Assembly: GCA_937127285.1 (NCBI GenBank) | Contig: CAKZLV010000215.1 | Location: 1-37,903, forward strand | Origin: an uncultured Bacteroidota bacterium | GTDB lineage: Bacteria; Bacteroidota; Rhodothermia; Rhodothermales; Salinibacteraceae | DNA: 37,903 nt | Direction: 5' to 3' | In this document: in pieces, positions 7,464-16,981 of the stretch | Layout: every line of letters begins with the position of its first letter | Position numbering within the stretch: the stretch's first letter is position 1 | Translations under genes and position numbers: made by a program | Notes under the pieces: generated by a model | Told to the model about the DNA's origin: nothing | Database searches by the model: none | The model's input: only the letters and a program-made list of their open reading frames with translations

Positions 7464-8552
7464 TTAGAGCAGTCCTTCGTCGCGCAGAAGCGCCAGCGTG
7501 GCGTCGATCTCCTGCAGCTGGTCGTAGTTGAAGTCGGGGCTGAGCGCAAGCGCATCGTCGACCGGCAGCATGTAGTTCTGCACTCCGGCGTCGGGGACGA
7601 CCGGGTACTCGTTGACGGACGAGGCGGCGAAGGCCTGGGCATCGGGCGACAGGAGGAACTGCAGGAACTCCTGGGCGGCCTCCCTCTGGTCGGAGGTTTG
7701 CAGCACGCCGGCTCCGGTGACGAGCGCAAGGTTGCCCACGTCTCCCGACGCGAAGTGGTACGTGTTCACGGGCGCACCGCGACGAGGGGCTTCTTCCTCT
7801 TCTTCGGCTTCCTCCTCTTCGCCCTCCTCTTCCTCGTACTCGCCTTCGGCGCCGCCGTGCTTGAGGCGGAGGACGTAGTAGTGATTGGTGAGCGCCACGT
7901 CGATCTCCCCGGCGGCAAGGGCCCGAATCATCGGTGTGTTGGAGGTGTAGCTCTTCGGATTCAGGTCCTGCATACCCTGCAGCCACTGGCGTGCGGCGTC
8001 CTCTCCTTCGACCGTGCGCACGGCCGTGACAAAGTCCTGAAAGCTCGAATAGGCAGGCGTCCACCCAATCCGGCCGTCCAGTTCGTCTATCTCCGGCAGG
8101 CCCGTGACCGACGCCGGCAGGTCCGTCGAATCGACGTTGCTGGAGTTGTACGCCAGAACGCGAAAGCGCGTCGTCACCGGCACCCACTGCTTGCTCGCCG
8201 GCGCGAAGCGTGCGGGTCGGTTCATGAGCGAGTCCGGAAGCGTGGTCAGCAGGTCGTTCTCGATCGCATTGCTGAGCGCGCCGGTCGTATTCGCCCAGAA
8301 CACATCGGCCGGACTCTGATCGCCCTCTTCTTTCAGCGCGGCGAGCAGCTGGGAATCCGTCCCATACTTTACGCTAACCGGCCGTTCGGTGCGCTGGCGG
8401 TACATCTCAACCAGCGAGTCGACGAGGGCCTTGCTGCGGCCGGAGTAAATGACGAGTTCTTCCTGCTCGGTCTGCTGCTGACAGCCGATGCTCGTCACCG
8501 CGAGAACGGCGGCGAGCAGGACGGTCAGAAATCCACTCCAGGGTCGGTTCAT
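7464..8552 (-). CDS. fbpA: Ferric-iron-binding lipoprotein of the Fbp ABC importer, with an acidic insert
   Basis: 362 residues from the ATG at 8552, chosen because it gives a signal peptide ending in SIGC (lipobox Cys24). The mature protein starts with the type-II periplasmic binding protein fold (LVIYSGRS, about 33-40) and has the adjacent tyrosines NHYYVLR (Tyr225-Tyr226) that coordinate Fe(III) in FbpA. Immediately after them, residues 236-255 hold 15 glutamates out of 20, a segment that I do not recall in other FbpA proteins. Homology resumes at about 262 with the conserved SGDVGNLAL-like region. It captures ferric iron outside the inner membrane and hands it to FbpB. A candidate iron-responsive operator lies 50 bp upstream (8602-8618). 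Confidence 0.9.
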   Translation of the reverse strand: MNRPWSGFLTVLLAAVLAVTSIGCQQQTEQEELVIYSGRSKALVDSLVEMYRQRTERPVSVKYGTDSQLLAALKEEGDQSPADVFWANTTGALSNAIENDLLTTLPDSLMNRPARFAPASKQWVPVTTRFRVLAYNSSNVDSTDLPASVTGLPEIDELDGRIGWTPAYSSFQDFVTAVRTVEGEDAARQWLQGMQDLNPKSYTSNTPMIRALAAGEIDVALTNHYYVLRLKHGGAEGEYEEEEGEEEEAEEEEEAPRRGAPVNTYHFASGDVGNLALVTGAGVLQTSDQREAAQEFLQFLLSPDAQAFAASSVNEYPVVPDAGVQNYMLPVDDALALSPDFNYDQLQEIDATLALLRDEGLL

Positions 8553-8601
8553 GGCGGTGTCGGATCGGGTGAAGCGTGGCGGGGCAGCGAGCGTTTCGTT
8601 A

Positions 8602-8618
8602 TCTGGATCTAGTCTAAA
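8602..8618. promoter_or_regulatory. Candidate iron-responsive operator upstream of fbpA (weak copy)
   Basis: The 17-bp sequence TCTGGATCTAGTCTAAA ends in the half-site GTCTAAA and has a degenerate TCTGGA opposite half. It resembles the perfect TTTAGA-N5-TCTAAA palindrome at 27546-27562, matching it at 11 of 17 positions when one copy is reverse-complemented. It starts 50 bp upstream of the fbpA ATG, a good operator location. Assignment to a Fur/Irr or DtxR-type regulator is inference. Confidence 0.35.
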
Positions 8619-8719
8619 GAAGCCGCACCAGAATTGATACCGCCCCAGGCCGCCCTTCATCGTGTCCTCTCCAAAATTCCACACTTGGGACGTATGGGGG
8701 GATGGGCGTATGGGCGGAG

Positions 8720-8755
8720 GTGAGGAGGCTTCGTCATCCAAACGCACCTCCTCAC
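8720..8755 (-). terminator. Hairpin overlapping the GT4 stop codon, candidate terminator
   Basis: GTGAGGAGG (8720-8728) pairs perfectly with CCTCCTCAC (8747-8755) around an 18-nt loop; the stem includes the stop codon at 8752-8754. There is no U-tract after it on the minus strand, so it may terminate weakly or protect the transcript end. Confidence 0.4.
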
Positions 8756-9882
8756 AACAGCGCCTCAATCGCTTCGGCCAGCCGCTCCGGGGCGTAGCGC
8801 TCTTTCTGGCGGCGGACGCCCGCCGTCAGGCGCTCGCTCCAGTCCTCGGTAAAGTAGCGGGCGACGGCATCGGCGAGGGCGCCCCGGTCGCGGGGCGGGA
8901 CGACGAAGCCGGCCTCTTCGTGAGGAATCACTTCCGCCAGGCCCCCGACGTCGGTGACGATCATGGGCGTCTCGAAGTGAAAGGCAATCTGCGCCACCCC
9001 GCTCTGCGTGGCGGAAACGTAGGGCTGCACGACGAGATCGGCCGCGCTGAAGTAGAGCGGCACGTCGCCGGACGGAATGTAGTCGGCGTGCCAGTGAACG
9101 CGCTCTCCGAGGTCGTGCGCGTCGATAATCTCCCGGTAGCGCTCCGCGTCGTCGTAGGGCTCGCCGGCGACGAGAAGGTGGAGGTCGGGGACCTGCCTTA
9201 GCACCTGCGGCATCGCTTCGAGCAGCACGTGCAGCCCTTTGTACTCGCGCACGAACCCGAAGAAAAGCGCCACCGGTGCCTCGGGTGGCAGGTCGAGTCG
9301 CTCGCGTGCCTGCTTCTGGGGGATGCCTTCGCCGAAGCGCTCGTAGACGGGATGCTCGATCTGTTGAACGCCGGCATCGGGCCGGCGGAGGGCGCGCAAA
9401 TTTTCCCGCACGGCGTCGGACATCACCACGAACCCGTCGCAGGCCCGCAGGAAAAAGCGGCCGAGCCACGCATCCCCCACGTGCCGCTCGTGCGGGAGCG
9501 CGTTGTGCACAACCGCCAGCGACGGGATCCCGAGGCGGCGCAGGACCCGGGCAATCAGACCGTAGGCCGGGGCGAAAAACGGCATCCAGTACTGAAAAAC
9601 GACGACATCCGGCTGCATCCGGTAGAGATGCCAGGCGGTCTGCAGCCAGGTGAGGGGGTTGACGGTGTCAATCCACCGCGGGGCGCCGCGCACCCCCTCC
9701 GGCGCATCCTCGTCCGGCTCAAACTGGGTCTTTCCCGGAAACAGGAGTTCCGGATACTGCCGCCGAAAACTCACGGGCCGCACCGTGTGCCCCCGCCCCG
9801 CCAGCACCTCGACCGTCATTTCCGTGAAATGCGCAATCCCACCCCGAAACGGATGCACCGGGCCGACAACAGCGAGGGTCAT
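8752..9882 (-). CDS. GT4-family glycosyltransferase (GT-B fold)
   Basis: 376 residues. It starts VVGPVHPFRGGIAHFTEMTVEVL, split here as VVGPVHPFRGG then IAHFTE, the glycine-rich N-terminal loop of GT-B enzymes that binds acceptor. The second half has the family donor-binding region: FFGFVREYKGLHVLLEA (about 215-231), then LVVQPYVSATQSGVAQIAF, with the Q-S-G-V positions where GT4 enzymes have E-x7-E-type donor contacts, followed by VVPPRD. It probably transfers a sugar to a surface polysaccharide or glycolipid. It lies downstream of a GT2 enzyme on the same strand, 184 bp away. Exact donor and acceptor cannot be read from the sequence. Confidence 0.85.
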   Translation of the reverse strand: MTLAVVGPVHPFRGGIAHFTEMTVEVLAGRGHTVRPVSFRRQYPELLFPGKTQFEPDEDAPEGVRGAPRWIDTVNPLTWLQTAWHLYRMQPDVVVFQYWMPFFAPAYGLIARVLRRLGIPSLAVVHNALPHERHVGDAWLGRFFLRACDGFVVMSDAVRENLRALRRPDAGVQQIEHPVYERFGEGIPQKQARERLDLPPEAPVALFFGFVREYKGLHVLLEAMPQVLRQVPDLHLLVAGEPYDDAERYREIIDAHDLGERVHWHADYIPSGDVPLYFSAADLVVQPYVSATQSGVAQIAFHFETPMIVTDVGGLAEVIPHEEAGFVVPPRDRGALADAVARYFTEDWSERLTAGVRRQKERYAPERLAEAIEALL

Positions 9883-9900
9883 TGAAAAATGGAGATCGCA

Positions 9901-9918
9901 AATTGAAAATTTTCAATT
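9901..9918. repeat. Perfect 18-bp AT-rich palindrome upstream of the GT4 gene
   Basis: AATTGAAAATTTTCAATT is its own reverse complement. It begins 19 bp upstream of the GT4 start codon in an otherwise GC-rich spacer. It could be an operator or part of the promoter; AAAATTTT is also bendable DNA. A related AT-rich heptamer array (TTGCGAA/TTTCGAA) occurs at 37493-37527. Confidence 0.6.
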
Positions 9919-10023
9919 GGGGTTCCCAGATCCCGACCTCGCTCCAGACACGACCGGAGACCCTTGTCGACGGATCCCGGCGGATCGCTGCCGCATCACC
10001 GGATCGGAGCGACATCGAACGAT

Positions 10024-10065
10024 CCTCCACCATCCCTCCTCCACCCTCCATCCTCCACCCTCCCC
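10024..10065. repeat. Heptamer array directly 3' of the GT2 gene (6 units)
   Basis: Units CCTCCAC, CATCCCT, CCTCCAC, CCTCCAT, CCTCCAC, CCTCCCC, ending one base before the stop codon that begins at 10067 on the plus-strand coordinate. The coding strand is purine-rich, G-rich. Confidence 0.88.
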
Positions 10066-10066
10066 C

Positions 10067-11104
10067 CTACGCGTCCTCCACCGCCGCGTGCTCGTCCTCG
10101 GCCGGGACGGTCGTTTCCGCAATTTCGTAGCTGGCCGTCTCCTCCATGCGGGGCTGGATGACCATCTCGCCGAGGAGGCCGGTCGTGAACATTTGCGCCC
10201 CGAAGAGGATGCAGAGCGCGCCGAGCAGAAGCAGCGGCCGGTCGCTCAGGTGCGCACCGAAGACGATCTTGTCGATCGACAGCCAGAGGCTGACCACGAC
10301 GCCGAAGAGAAACGCGACCGTGCCGATCGACCCGAAGAAGTGCATGGGTCGCACGGCGAAGCGCGTCAGGAAGAGGACGGTGATGAAGTCTAGGAACCCC
10401 CGGATGAAGCGCTCGAAGCCGAATTTCGTCTCGCCGTACTTCCGGGCGTGGTGTTCGACGGGCTTCTCGGTGATGCGGTCGTAACCGGCCCAGTGGGCAA
10501 GGAGCGGAATGTAGCGGTGGAGTTCTCCGTACACGTCGACGCTTTTGACGACCTCTCGCCGGTAGGCCTTCAGGCCGCAGTTGAAGTCGTGGAGTTCGAT
10601 GCCCGACATCTTCCGGGTCACCCAGTTGAAGAACCGGCTGGGGATCGTTTTGGAGAGCGGATCCTGCCGGTCGCGCTTCCAGCCGCTGACGAGGTCGTAT
10701 CCGTCTTCCAGAATCTCGATCAGCTCGGGAATCTCGGCCGGGTCGTCCTGGAGGTCGGCGTCCATCGTCACCACGTACTGCCCTCGCGCCCGCTCGAAGC
10801 CGACGGCAAGGGCGGCGGACTTCCCGTAGTTGCGCCGGAAGCGAATGCCCTCGACGCGGGCATCCTGTGCATGCAGGCGCCGGATCACCGCCCAGGTGTC
10901 GTCCTGCGATCCGTCGTCGACGAAACAGACCCGAAACGACAGGCCGGCGTCGTCACAGGCCGAGCGGATTCCCTCCGTGAGCTCGGGCAACGACTCATCC
11001 TCGTCGTAGGCGGGAACGAGGACGGTCACGTCCGGCCGCGCCGGATCATCCCCCGACACCGTCTCCGACGGGGCAGCCTGCGATGTTGAAGCAATCGACT
11101 CCAT
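10067..11104 (-). CDS. GT2 glycosyltransferase, DPM1/GtrB-like, with two C-terminal membrane helices
   Basis: 345 residues from the ATG at 11104; a GTG one codon earlier is also possible. The GT-A domain has DVTVLVPAYDE (about 24-34), the nucleotide-sugar aspartates FVDDGSQDD and MDADLQDDP, and the downstream GLKAYRREV pattern of polyprenyl-phosphate mannosyl/glucosyltransferases. Two hydrophobic hairpin helices follow (about 235-320), as in GtrB and related undecaprenyl-phosphate sugar synthases. Likely reaction: sugar transfer from a nucleotide sugar to undecaprenyl phosphate on the cytoplasmic face, providing a lipid-linked donor. It lies upstream of the GT4 gene and downstream of gyrB, on the same strand. 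Confidence 0.9.
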   Translation of the reverse strand: MESIASTSQAAPSETVSGDDPARPDVTVLVPAYDEDESLPELTEGIRSACDDAGLSFRVCFVDDGSQDDTWAVIRRLHAQDARVEGIRFRRNYGKSAALAVGFERARGQYVVTMDADLQDDPAEIPELIEILEDGYDLVSGWKRDRQDPLSKTIPSRFFNWVTRKMSGIELHDFNCGLKAYRREVVKSVDVYGELHRYIPLLAHWAGYDRITEKPVEHHARKYGETKFGFERFIRGFLDFITVLFLTRFAVRPMHFFGSIGTVAFLFGVVVSLWLSIDKIVFGAHLSDRPLLLLGALCILFGAQMFTTGLLGEMVIQPRMEETASYEIAETTVPAEDEHAAVEDA

Positions 11105-11186
11105 CACTCCCGCTCGGCAGCTTTAGGGTTGCGTCGGCTCCCGGTGGTCTCGAAGCAAAACCTCCATCGGACACGGACCACGCCTG

Positions 11187-11256
11187 GTACCCAATACCGA
11201 GTACCCAGTACCGAATACCCAATAACGAGTACCCACTAACGAGTACCGAATACCCA
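11187..11256. repeat. Heptamer array 3' of gyrB (10 units)
   Basis: Ten 7-bp units: GTACCCA, ATACCGA, GTACCCA, GTACCGA, ATACCCA, ATAACGA, GTACCCA, CTAACGA, GTACCGA, ATACCCA. The array ends 11 bp from the gyrB stop codon and is G-rich on the gyrB coding strand. The same unit family occurs at 7226-7309, 29004-29073 and 35773-35842. Confidence 0.92.
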
Positions 11257-11267
11257 ACAACCGCCCC

Positions 11268-13301
<2,034 letters not shown>

Positions 13302-13377
13302 CTATGCCACAACGGTTTCCCCGGCCGATGGTTCTGCGGAGAAACGGGGCACGCGGCCGCCGGGACGGGGGTCGGTC

Positions 13378-13914
13378 CTACACTTCGTGTCGGGTCCAGA
13401 CGACGAAACTCACCCCTCGCTCCAGCAACGGCTCCAGATCAGAAACGACCCGCTCTTCCCTGCCGTCGTCGACGAGCGTCTGGATCTCGTCGTGGACCTG
13501 CCGGGCCTCTTCGGCGAGTTCTTCCGAGACGTCCGGGTAGAGACTCAGCAGTCGCTGATGCATGGCATGCACCAGGCGCCCGGCCTGGCGAAGCTTCATC
13601 AGCAGATCGAAGTGGCGAACGACCTCGGCGCTCTCCGCCTCCGCCCGGTGTTCGAGATGAACCCGGCCGAACATCATCTGCATCAGCAGGTCCATCAGAT
13701 CGTCTCCGGCGGTTTTCAAGGCCGCCTCGGCCCGGGGAGTCGGCTCCTGGGCCGACGGATCGCGTCCCGCCCGGCGCTCGGCGATCGCATCGTGAACGTC
13801 GGCCGCCGTCGACAGCGTCGCGAGCAGCGTCATCGATTCCAGCAAGGCGGCGTTCGACGGCCCTTCCTGCGGAGCGCCGGACGACCCGGAGGACTCAGAC
13901 TCACGATCGCTCAT
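13378..13914 (-). CDS. Hypothetical helical, acidic protein
   Basis: 178 residues from the ATG at 13914; the open frame continues upstream only through the heptamer repeat. After a serine-rich, charged first 20 residues it is almost entirely predicted alpha-helix with heptad-like hydrophobic spacing (LLESMTLLATLS, LMDLLMQMMFG, FDLLMKLRQAGRLVHAMHQ) and is methionine- and leucine-rich. There is no signal peptide or membrane segment. It lies between gyrB and a CBS-ACT gene on the same strand, with gaps of 151 and 166 bp. I do not recognise the family; a cytosolic coiled-coil or helical-bundle protein is the most that can be said. Confidence 0.65.
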   Translation of the reverse strand: MSDRESESSGSSGAPQEGPSNAALLESMTLLATLSTAADVHDAIAERRAGRDPSAQEPTPRAEAALKTAGDDLMDLLMQMMFGRVHLEHRAEAESAEVVRHFDLLMKLRQAGRLVHAMHQRLLSLYPDVSEELAEEARQVHDEIQTLVDDGREERVVSDLEPLLERGVSFVVWTRHEV

Positions 13915-13967
13915 GGTGGCAATGCTGTTGTTGACCGAAAACCGCACCCTGCCCCGCGCCCGACGCC

Positions 13968-14079
13968 CGATATCCGGCGACCGGTATCCGGCGACCGGTA
14001 TCCAGCACCCCGTGTCCAGTGACCGGTGACCCGTGTCCAGTGACCCGTGTCCAGTGACCGGTGTCCAATGACCCGTGTC
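13968..14079. repeat. Heptamer array directly 3' of the CBS gene (16 units)
   Basis: Sixteen consecutive 7-bp units, from CGATATC/CGGCGAC/CGGTATC at the left to CCGTGTC/CAGTGAC/CGGTGTC/CAATGAC at the right. The last unit ends one base before the stop codon of the CBS protein. On the coding strand the right-hand units read GACACGG and GTCACTG, the same family as TCACTGG/ACATTGG in 35843-35940. Confidence 0.93.
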
Positions 14080-14080
14080 C

Positions 14081-14740
14081 CTACACCTCCAGGTACCGCA
14101 TGAACTCATCCACGAGGTCGCCCAGCTCTTCGTCGTCCTCCCCGAAGGAGGCGACGACGTGGTAGCCGTGATGCTCCAGTACGTGGCGGATGCGGGACGT
14201 ATCCTGCACGTTCAGCTTGAGGGTAACCCGGATTTGGTCCGTCGAGCGCTCGGGCGACTCGGAGGCGACGGCGCGGACCTTGGCGTCGTTCTGCTCGATG
14301 ACGTGGACGAGCTTGGCCAGGGCGTAGTCGCGCGGGCTCACCTCGAGGGCGAGGATCGCCCCCGCCTCCTGGGTAGCCAGCATCTGGGCGAACTTGTCGA
14401 AGATGTCGTGTCGCCGCAGCAGGCCCAGGTACGTGCCGTCGGCCTCAGCGACCGGGACGGTGCTGAGCTCGTGCTCCAGCATCGTGCGGGCTGCATCGAA
14501 GATGTGGTCTTCCGGACTCACAGAGATGGGGTGGGCGGCTACGAGCGAGGCGATCCGGTCTTCCGGACCCGAGGCCTCCATCAACTGCTCTTCGGAGATA
14601 ATCCCCACGAGTTCGCGCTCTTCGTCCACAACGGGGAGGTGGCGAACCCGGTACTCCATCAGCATTCCGAGTGCGTCCTCCACCGTGTCGCTGCTCTGCA
14701 GCGCCGGCGTGGAGGAGTGTATAGCGTCTTGGGCCCTCAT
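14081..14740 (-). CDS. CBS-domain pair protein with C-terminal ACT-like domain
   Basis: 219 residues from the ATG at 14740. Two CBS motifs fill residues about 5-125 (VRHLPVVDEERELVGIIS is the first core, split VRHLPVVDEE/RELVGIIS; LSTVPVAEADGTYLGLL the second), the usual adenosine-nucleotide or metal-dependent sensing pair. The rest (about 140-219) alternates strand and helix like an ACT domain (AGAILALEVSPRDYALAKLV, split after VSPRD). This architecture is common in Bacteroidota and resembles AcuB. Role: probable regulatory protein binding a small ligand; target unknown. It lies downstream of hflX across a 415-bp repeat-containing spacer. Confidence 0.85.
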   Translation of the reverse strand: MRAQDAIHSSTPALQSSDTVEDALGMLMEYRVRHLPVVDEERELVGIISEEQLMEASGPEDRIASLVAAHPISVSPEDHIFDAARTMLEHELSTVPVAEADGTYLGLLRRHDIFDKFAQMLATQEAGAILALEVSPRDYALAKLVHVIEQNDAKVRAVASESPERSTDQIRVTLKLNVQDTSRIRHVLEHHGYHVVASFGEDDEELGDLVDEFMRYLEV

Positions 14741-15155
14741 GGAAGCTCGTTTTCGTGGTGAAGGGGCGGGGTGAACGGCCGGTGTCGGGCATCGTGCGGA
14801 TGCCGGGACCGTGCGGCTGGGTTGCGCTGCGGGACGGCCGTGCGTCCGTGCCGAAAAAGGAATCGAACAGGAGATCATCGACACACGGGTCGTACGTCCC
14901 TCGACGGACACCGTTGCAATCCCCGTGCCCGGGGAATTCTCTGCCGGAGGGTTATCGTCTCCGCATGGCAGCCTGCGGAACGGGCAGACCTCCGGAGTCG
15001 CCGCTGCGGAGTCGCTCCTGCGAGGTCGCTCCTGCGGGGTCGGATCTACGGGGGTGGATTTACGGGATTGGGTTTACGGGGTTGACCCTGCGAACGGCCG
15101 GAGGCCTGCGCGTTCCCGCCCCGCAGCCAGGCCGGCGTACGCCCCTGGAGACCGC
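14741..15155. other. Spacer between CBS and hflX genes, containing a 14-mer tandem array
   Basis: No gene is supported. The key content is the array at 14993-15090. The remainder near 14741-14990 is unremarkable GC-rich sequence holding the 5' region of the CBS gene; 15091-15155, next to the hflX stop, is G-rich on the coding strand. Confidence 0.6.
14993..15090. repeat. 14-bp tandem array (7 units)
   Basis: Seven in-register 14-bp units: CGGAGTCGCCGCTG, CGGAGTCGCTCCTG, CGAGGTCGCTCCTG, CGGGGTCGGATCTA, CGGGGGTGGATTTA, CGGGATTGGGTTTA, CGGGGTTGACCCTG. Units drift progressively from left to right. 14 bp is twice the 7-bp period of the other arrays. On the coding strand it is C-rich, as expected for the 5'-side half of a spacer. 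Confidence 0.85.
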
Positions 15156-16637
15156 TTACGACTCTGAAGCCAGCCGCGGCGCGCGGGCTGACTTGCCGTC
15201 GCCCCCCACGTCCGGTTCGACCCGGGCGCCATTGGTGACGAGCGGACGGAGCGCACCGAACGGCTCCAGCATGTCGTGAATTCGGTCGTCGTTTCGGGGG
15301 GCGGCGCGGTAGGCAATTCGGGCGACTGCCTGCGGCTGGTCGTCGCCGGCAGCTGCGCCGTCGCCTCGGTCTGCGACCGGCTCCTCGTCGGCGTAGAGAT
15401 AGTCTTCGCTCTCCACATCGGCCAGTTCATGGATGCGGGCGATGACCTTCGGAGCCGTTACCGGGACGTACACGACCCGATCGACGAAGTCCCGCTCGAC
15501 GAGGGCGAGTAGATCCGTCTTCAGCCGCTGCAGGCCGATTCCTCGCAGCGCCGAGACGAAGACCGCGTCGGGGTGCTCGCGGCGGAGGGCACGGAGCAGG
15601 TTCCGGTCGTCGAGGGCGTCGATCTTGTTGAAGACCGTCAGGACGGGCTTGTCCTCGCAGTCCAACTCGCCCAGGGTCTCCTGGACGACGTCCATCTGCT
15701 CCTCGAACCGCCGGTGCGTTACGTCGACGACGTGAACGAGGGCGTCGCTGTGGCGCACTTCGTCGAGCGTGCTCTTGAAGCTTTCGATCAGGCGGTGAGG
15801 CAGCTTCCGGATGAACCCGACGGTGTCGGAGAGAAGCACCTCCTTGTTCGTATCCAGCTGCACGGTTCGCGTCGTCGCATCCAGCGTGGCGAACAGCTGG
15901 TCCTCCGACAACAGGTCGGTGTCGGAAAGGGCGTTCATCAGCGTCGACTTGCCGGCATTCGTGTATCCGACGAGCGAGACCGTCGTCATCCCGCGCCGGC
16001 CCTTGCGCTGCGTCGTCCGCTGGCGGTCGATCTTGTCGAGCTTGTCGCGCAGCTTCGCCATGCGCTTGTCGATTAGGCGGCGGTCGGTCTCGATCTGCTT
16101 CTCACCGGGCCCCTTCGTGCCGATTCCTCCTTCCTGCCGGGAGAGGTGCGTCCACCGCCGCGTCAGGCGAGAGCTCAGATAATCGAGCTGGGCGAGTTCG
16201 ACCTGCGTCTTGGCCGCAGCCGTCTGAGCCCGGTTGGCGAAGATGTCGAGGATCAAGCCCGACCGGTCGAGGAGCTTGCAGTTGACCTGCTTCTCGATGT
16301 TGCGAACCTGAACGGGACTCAGGTCGTCGTCGAAGATGATCAGGTCACTGTCGCGCTCGGCGGAGAGGCGCTTGAGCTCGTTGACCTTTCCGGACCCGAT
16401 GAAGGTGGACGGATCCGGGCTGTTGAGCGACTGCGTCACTCGGTCGGTCACCGTCGCACCGGCCGTCCGGGCCAGTTGCTCCAACTCGTTCAGGTGGTCG
16501 CGGACGTCGAAGCGGGAGACGTTCGACGTCGCCACGCCCACGATGATCGCGGATTCTGCGTCTTTCGTCTTCTTTTCGGGTGTGAACAAAGGCGAGCGTC
16601 GCTGTTGAGGGGAGATTGCGTTCGGAAGGGATACCAC
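15156..16637 (-). CDS. hflX: HflX-type ribosome-associated GTPase
   Basis: 493 residues; start is GTG because no in-frame ATG precedes the conserved N-terminal domain. The HflX N-domain (about 30-195) includes FIGSGKVNEL and the DRSGLILDIFANRAQT region, followed by the family-specific GGIGTKGPGEKQIETDRR segment (split GGIGTKGPGEKQ/IETDRR). The GTPase domain has G1 GYTNAGKST, G3 DTVGFI and G4 NKID. HflX splits stalled or stressed 70S ribosomes. Compared with E. coli HflX, the last ~70 residues are an extra acidic tail ending in a low-complexity stretch, typical of halophile proteins. It is flanked by two repeat-bearing spacers. Confidence 0.95.
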   Translation of the reverse strand: MVSLPNAISPQQRRSPLFTPEKKTKDAESAIIVGVATSNVSRFDVRDHLNELEQLARTAGATVTDRVTQSLNSPDPSTFIGSGKVNELKRLSAERDSDLIIFDDDLSPVQVRNIEKQVNCKLLDRSGLILDIFANRAQTAAAKTQVELAQLDYLSSRLTRRWTHLSRQEGGIGTKGPGEKQIETDRRLIDKRMAKLRDKLDKIDRQRTTQRKGRRGMTTVSLVGYTNAGKSTLMNALSDTDLLSEDQLFATLDATTRTVQLDTNKEVLLSDTVGFIRKLPHRLIESFKSTLDEVRHSDALVHVVDVTHRRFEEQMDVVQETLGELDCEDKPVLTVFNKIDALDDRNLLRALRREHPDAVFVSALRGIGLQRLKTDLLALVERDFVDRVVYVPVTAPKVIARIHELADVESEDYLYADEEPVADRGDGAAAGDDQPQAVARIAYRAAPRNDDRIHDMLEPFGALRPLVTNGARVEPDVGGDGKSARAPRLASES

Positions 16638-16981
16638 CCAGGTTCAAACAACCTGCACATTTTTTATACCCGCCGGTCCAGAACGTGTTGCCTGCCCAGA
16701 CCGGGATCGGGACGGATTCTTCGATCGTCCGGCGAGTATTCGGGGGCGAGTATTCGGGGACGAGTATTCGGGGGCAGGTATTCGGTAGTAGGTGCCGGGA
16801 GCTGGGTCGGGGAGATGGGGGCTGGGGGAGGCTGGGGGAGGTTGGGTGTGCACGGACGGTCTTCTTCTGCCGGTCCGGCTCTTGTTCGGGGTCATGGGCG
16901 GTTATCGGTCCTGCGTCCCCCACCGAGCTCTCCTTCCCGCCTCCCCATCCCGCCGATCAGCAGGACCAATCACATGGCCGG
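16638..16981. repeat. Spacer between hflX and CDF genes with heptamer array (8 units at 16734-16789)
   Basis: 16734-16789 is GAGTATT-CGGGGGC, GAGTATT-CGGGGAC, GAGTATT-CGGGGGC, AGGTATT-CGGTAGT: four 14-mers, or eight heptamers. It continues as G-rich text (GGGGGAGGCTGGGGGAGG, about 16815-16850) on the plus strand. In the direction of transcription (minus), the spacer starts G-rich next to the CDF stop (about 16940-16960) and ends C-rich before hflX. No gene is supported. Confidence 0.85.

Noticed and set aside
9229-9885. Plus-strand frames opposite the GT4 gene
   Set aside because: Shadows of the minus-strand coding frame; no recognisable domain.
13915-14109. N-terminal extension of the 178-residue protein
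   Set aside because: The additional codons translate the CAGTGAC/CCGTGTC array.
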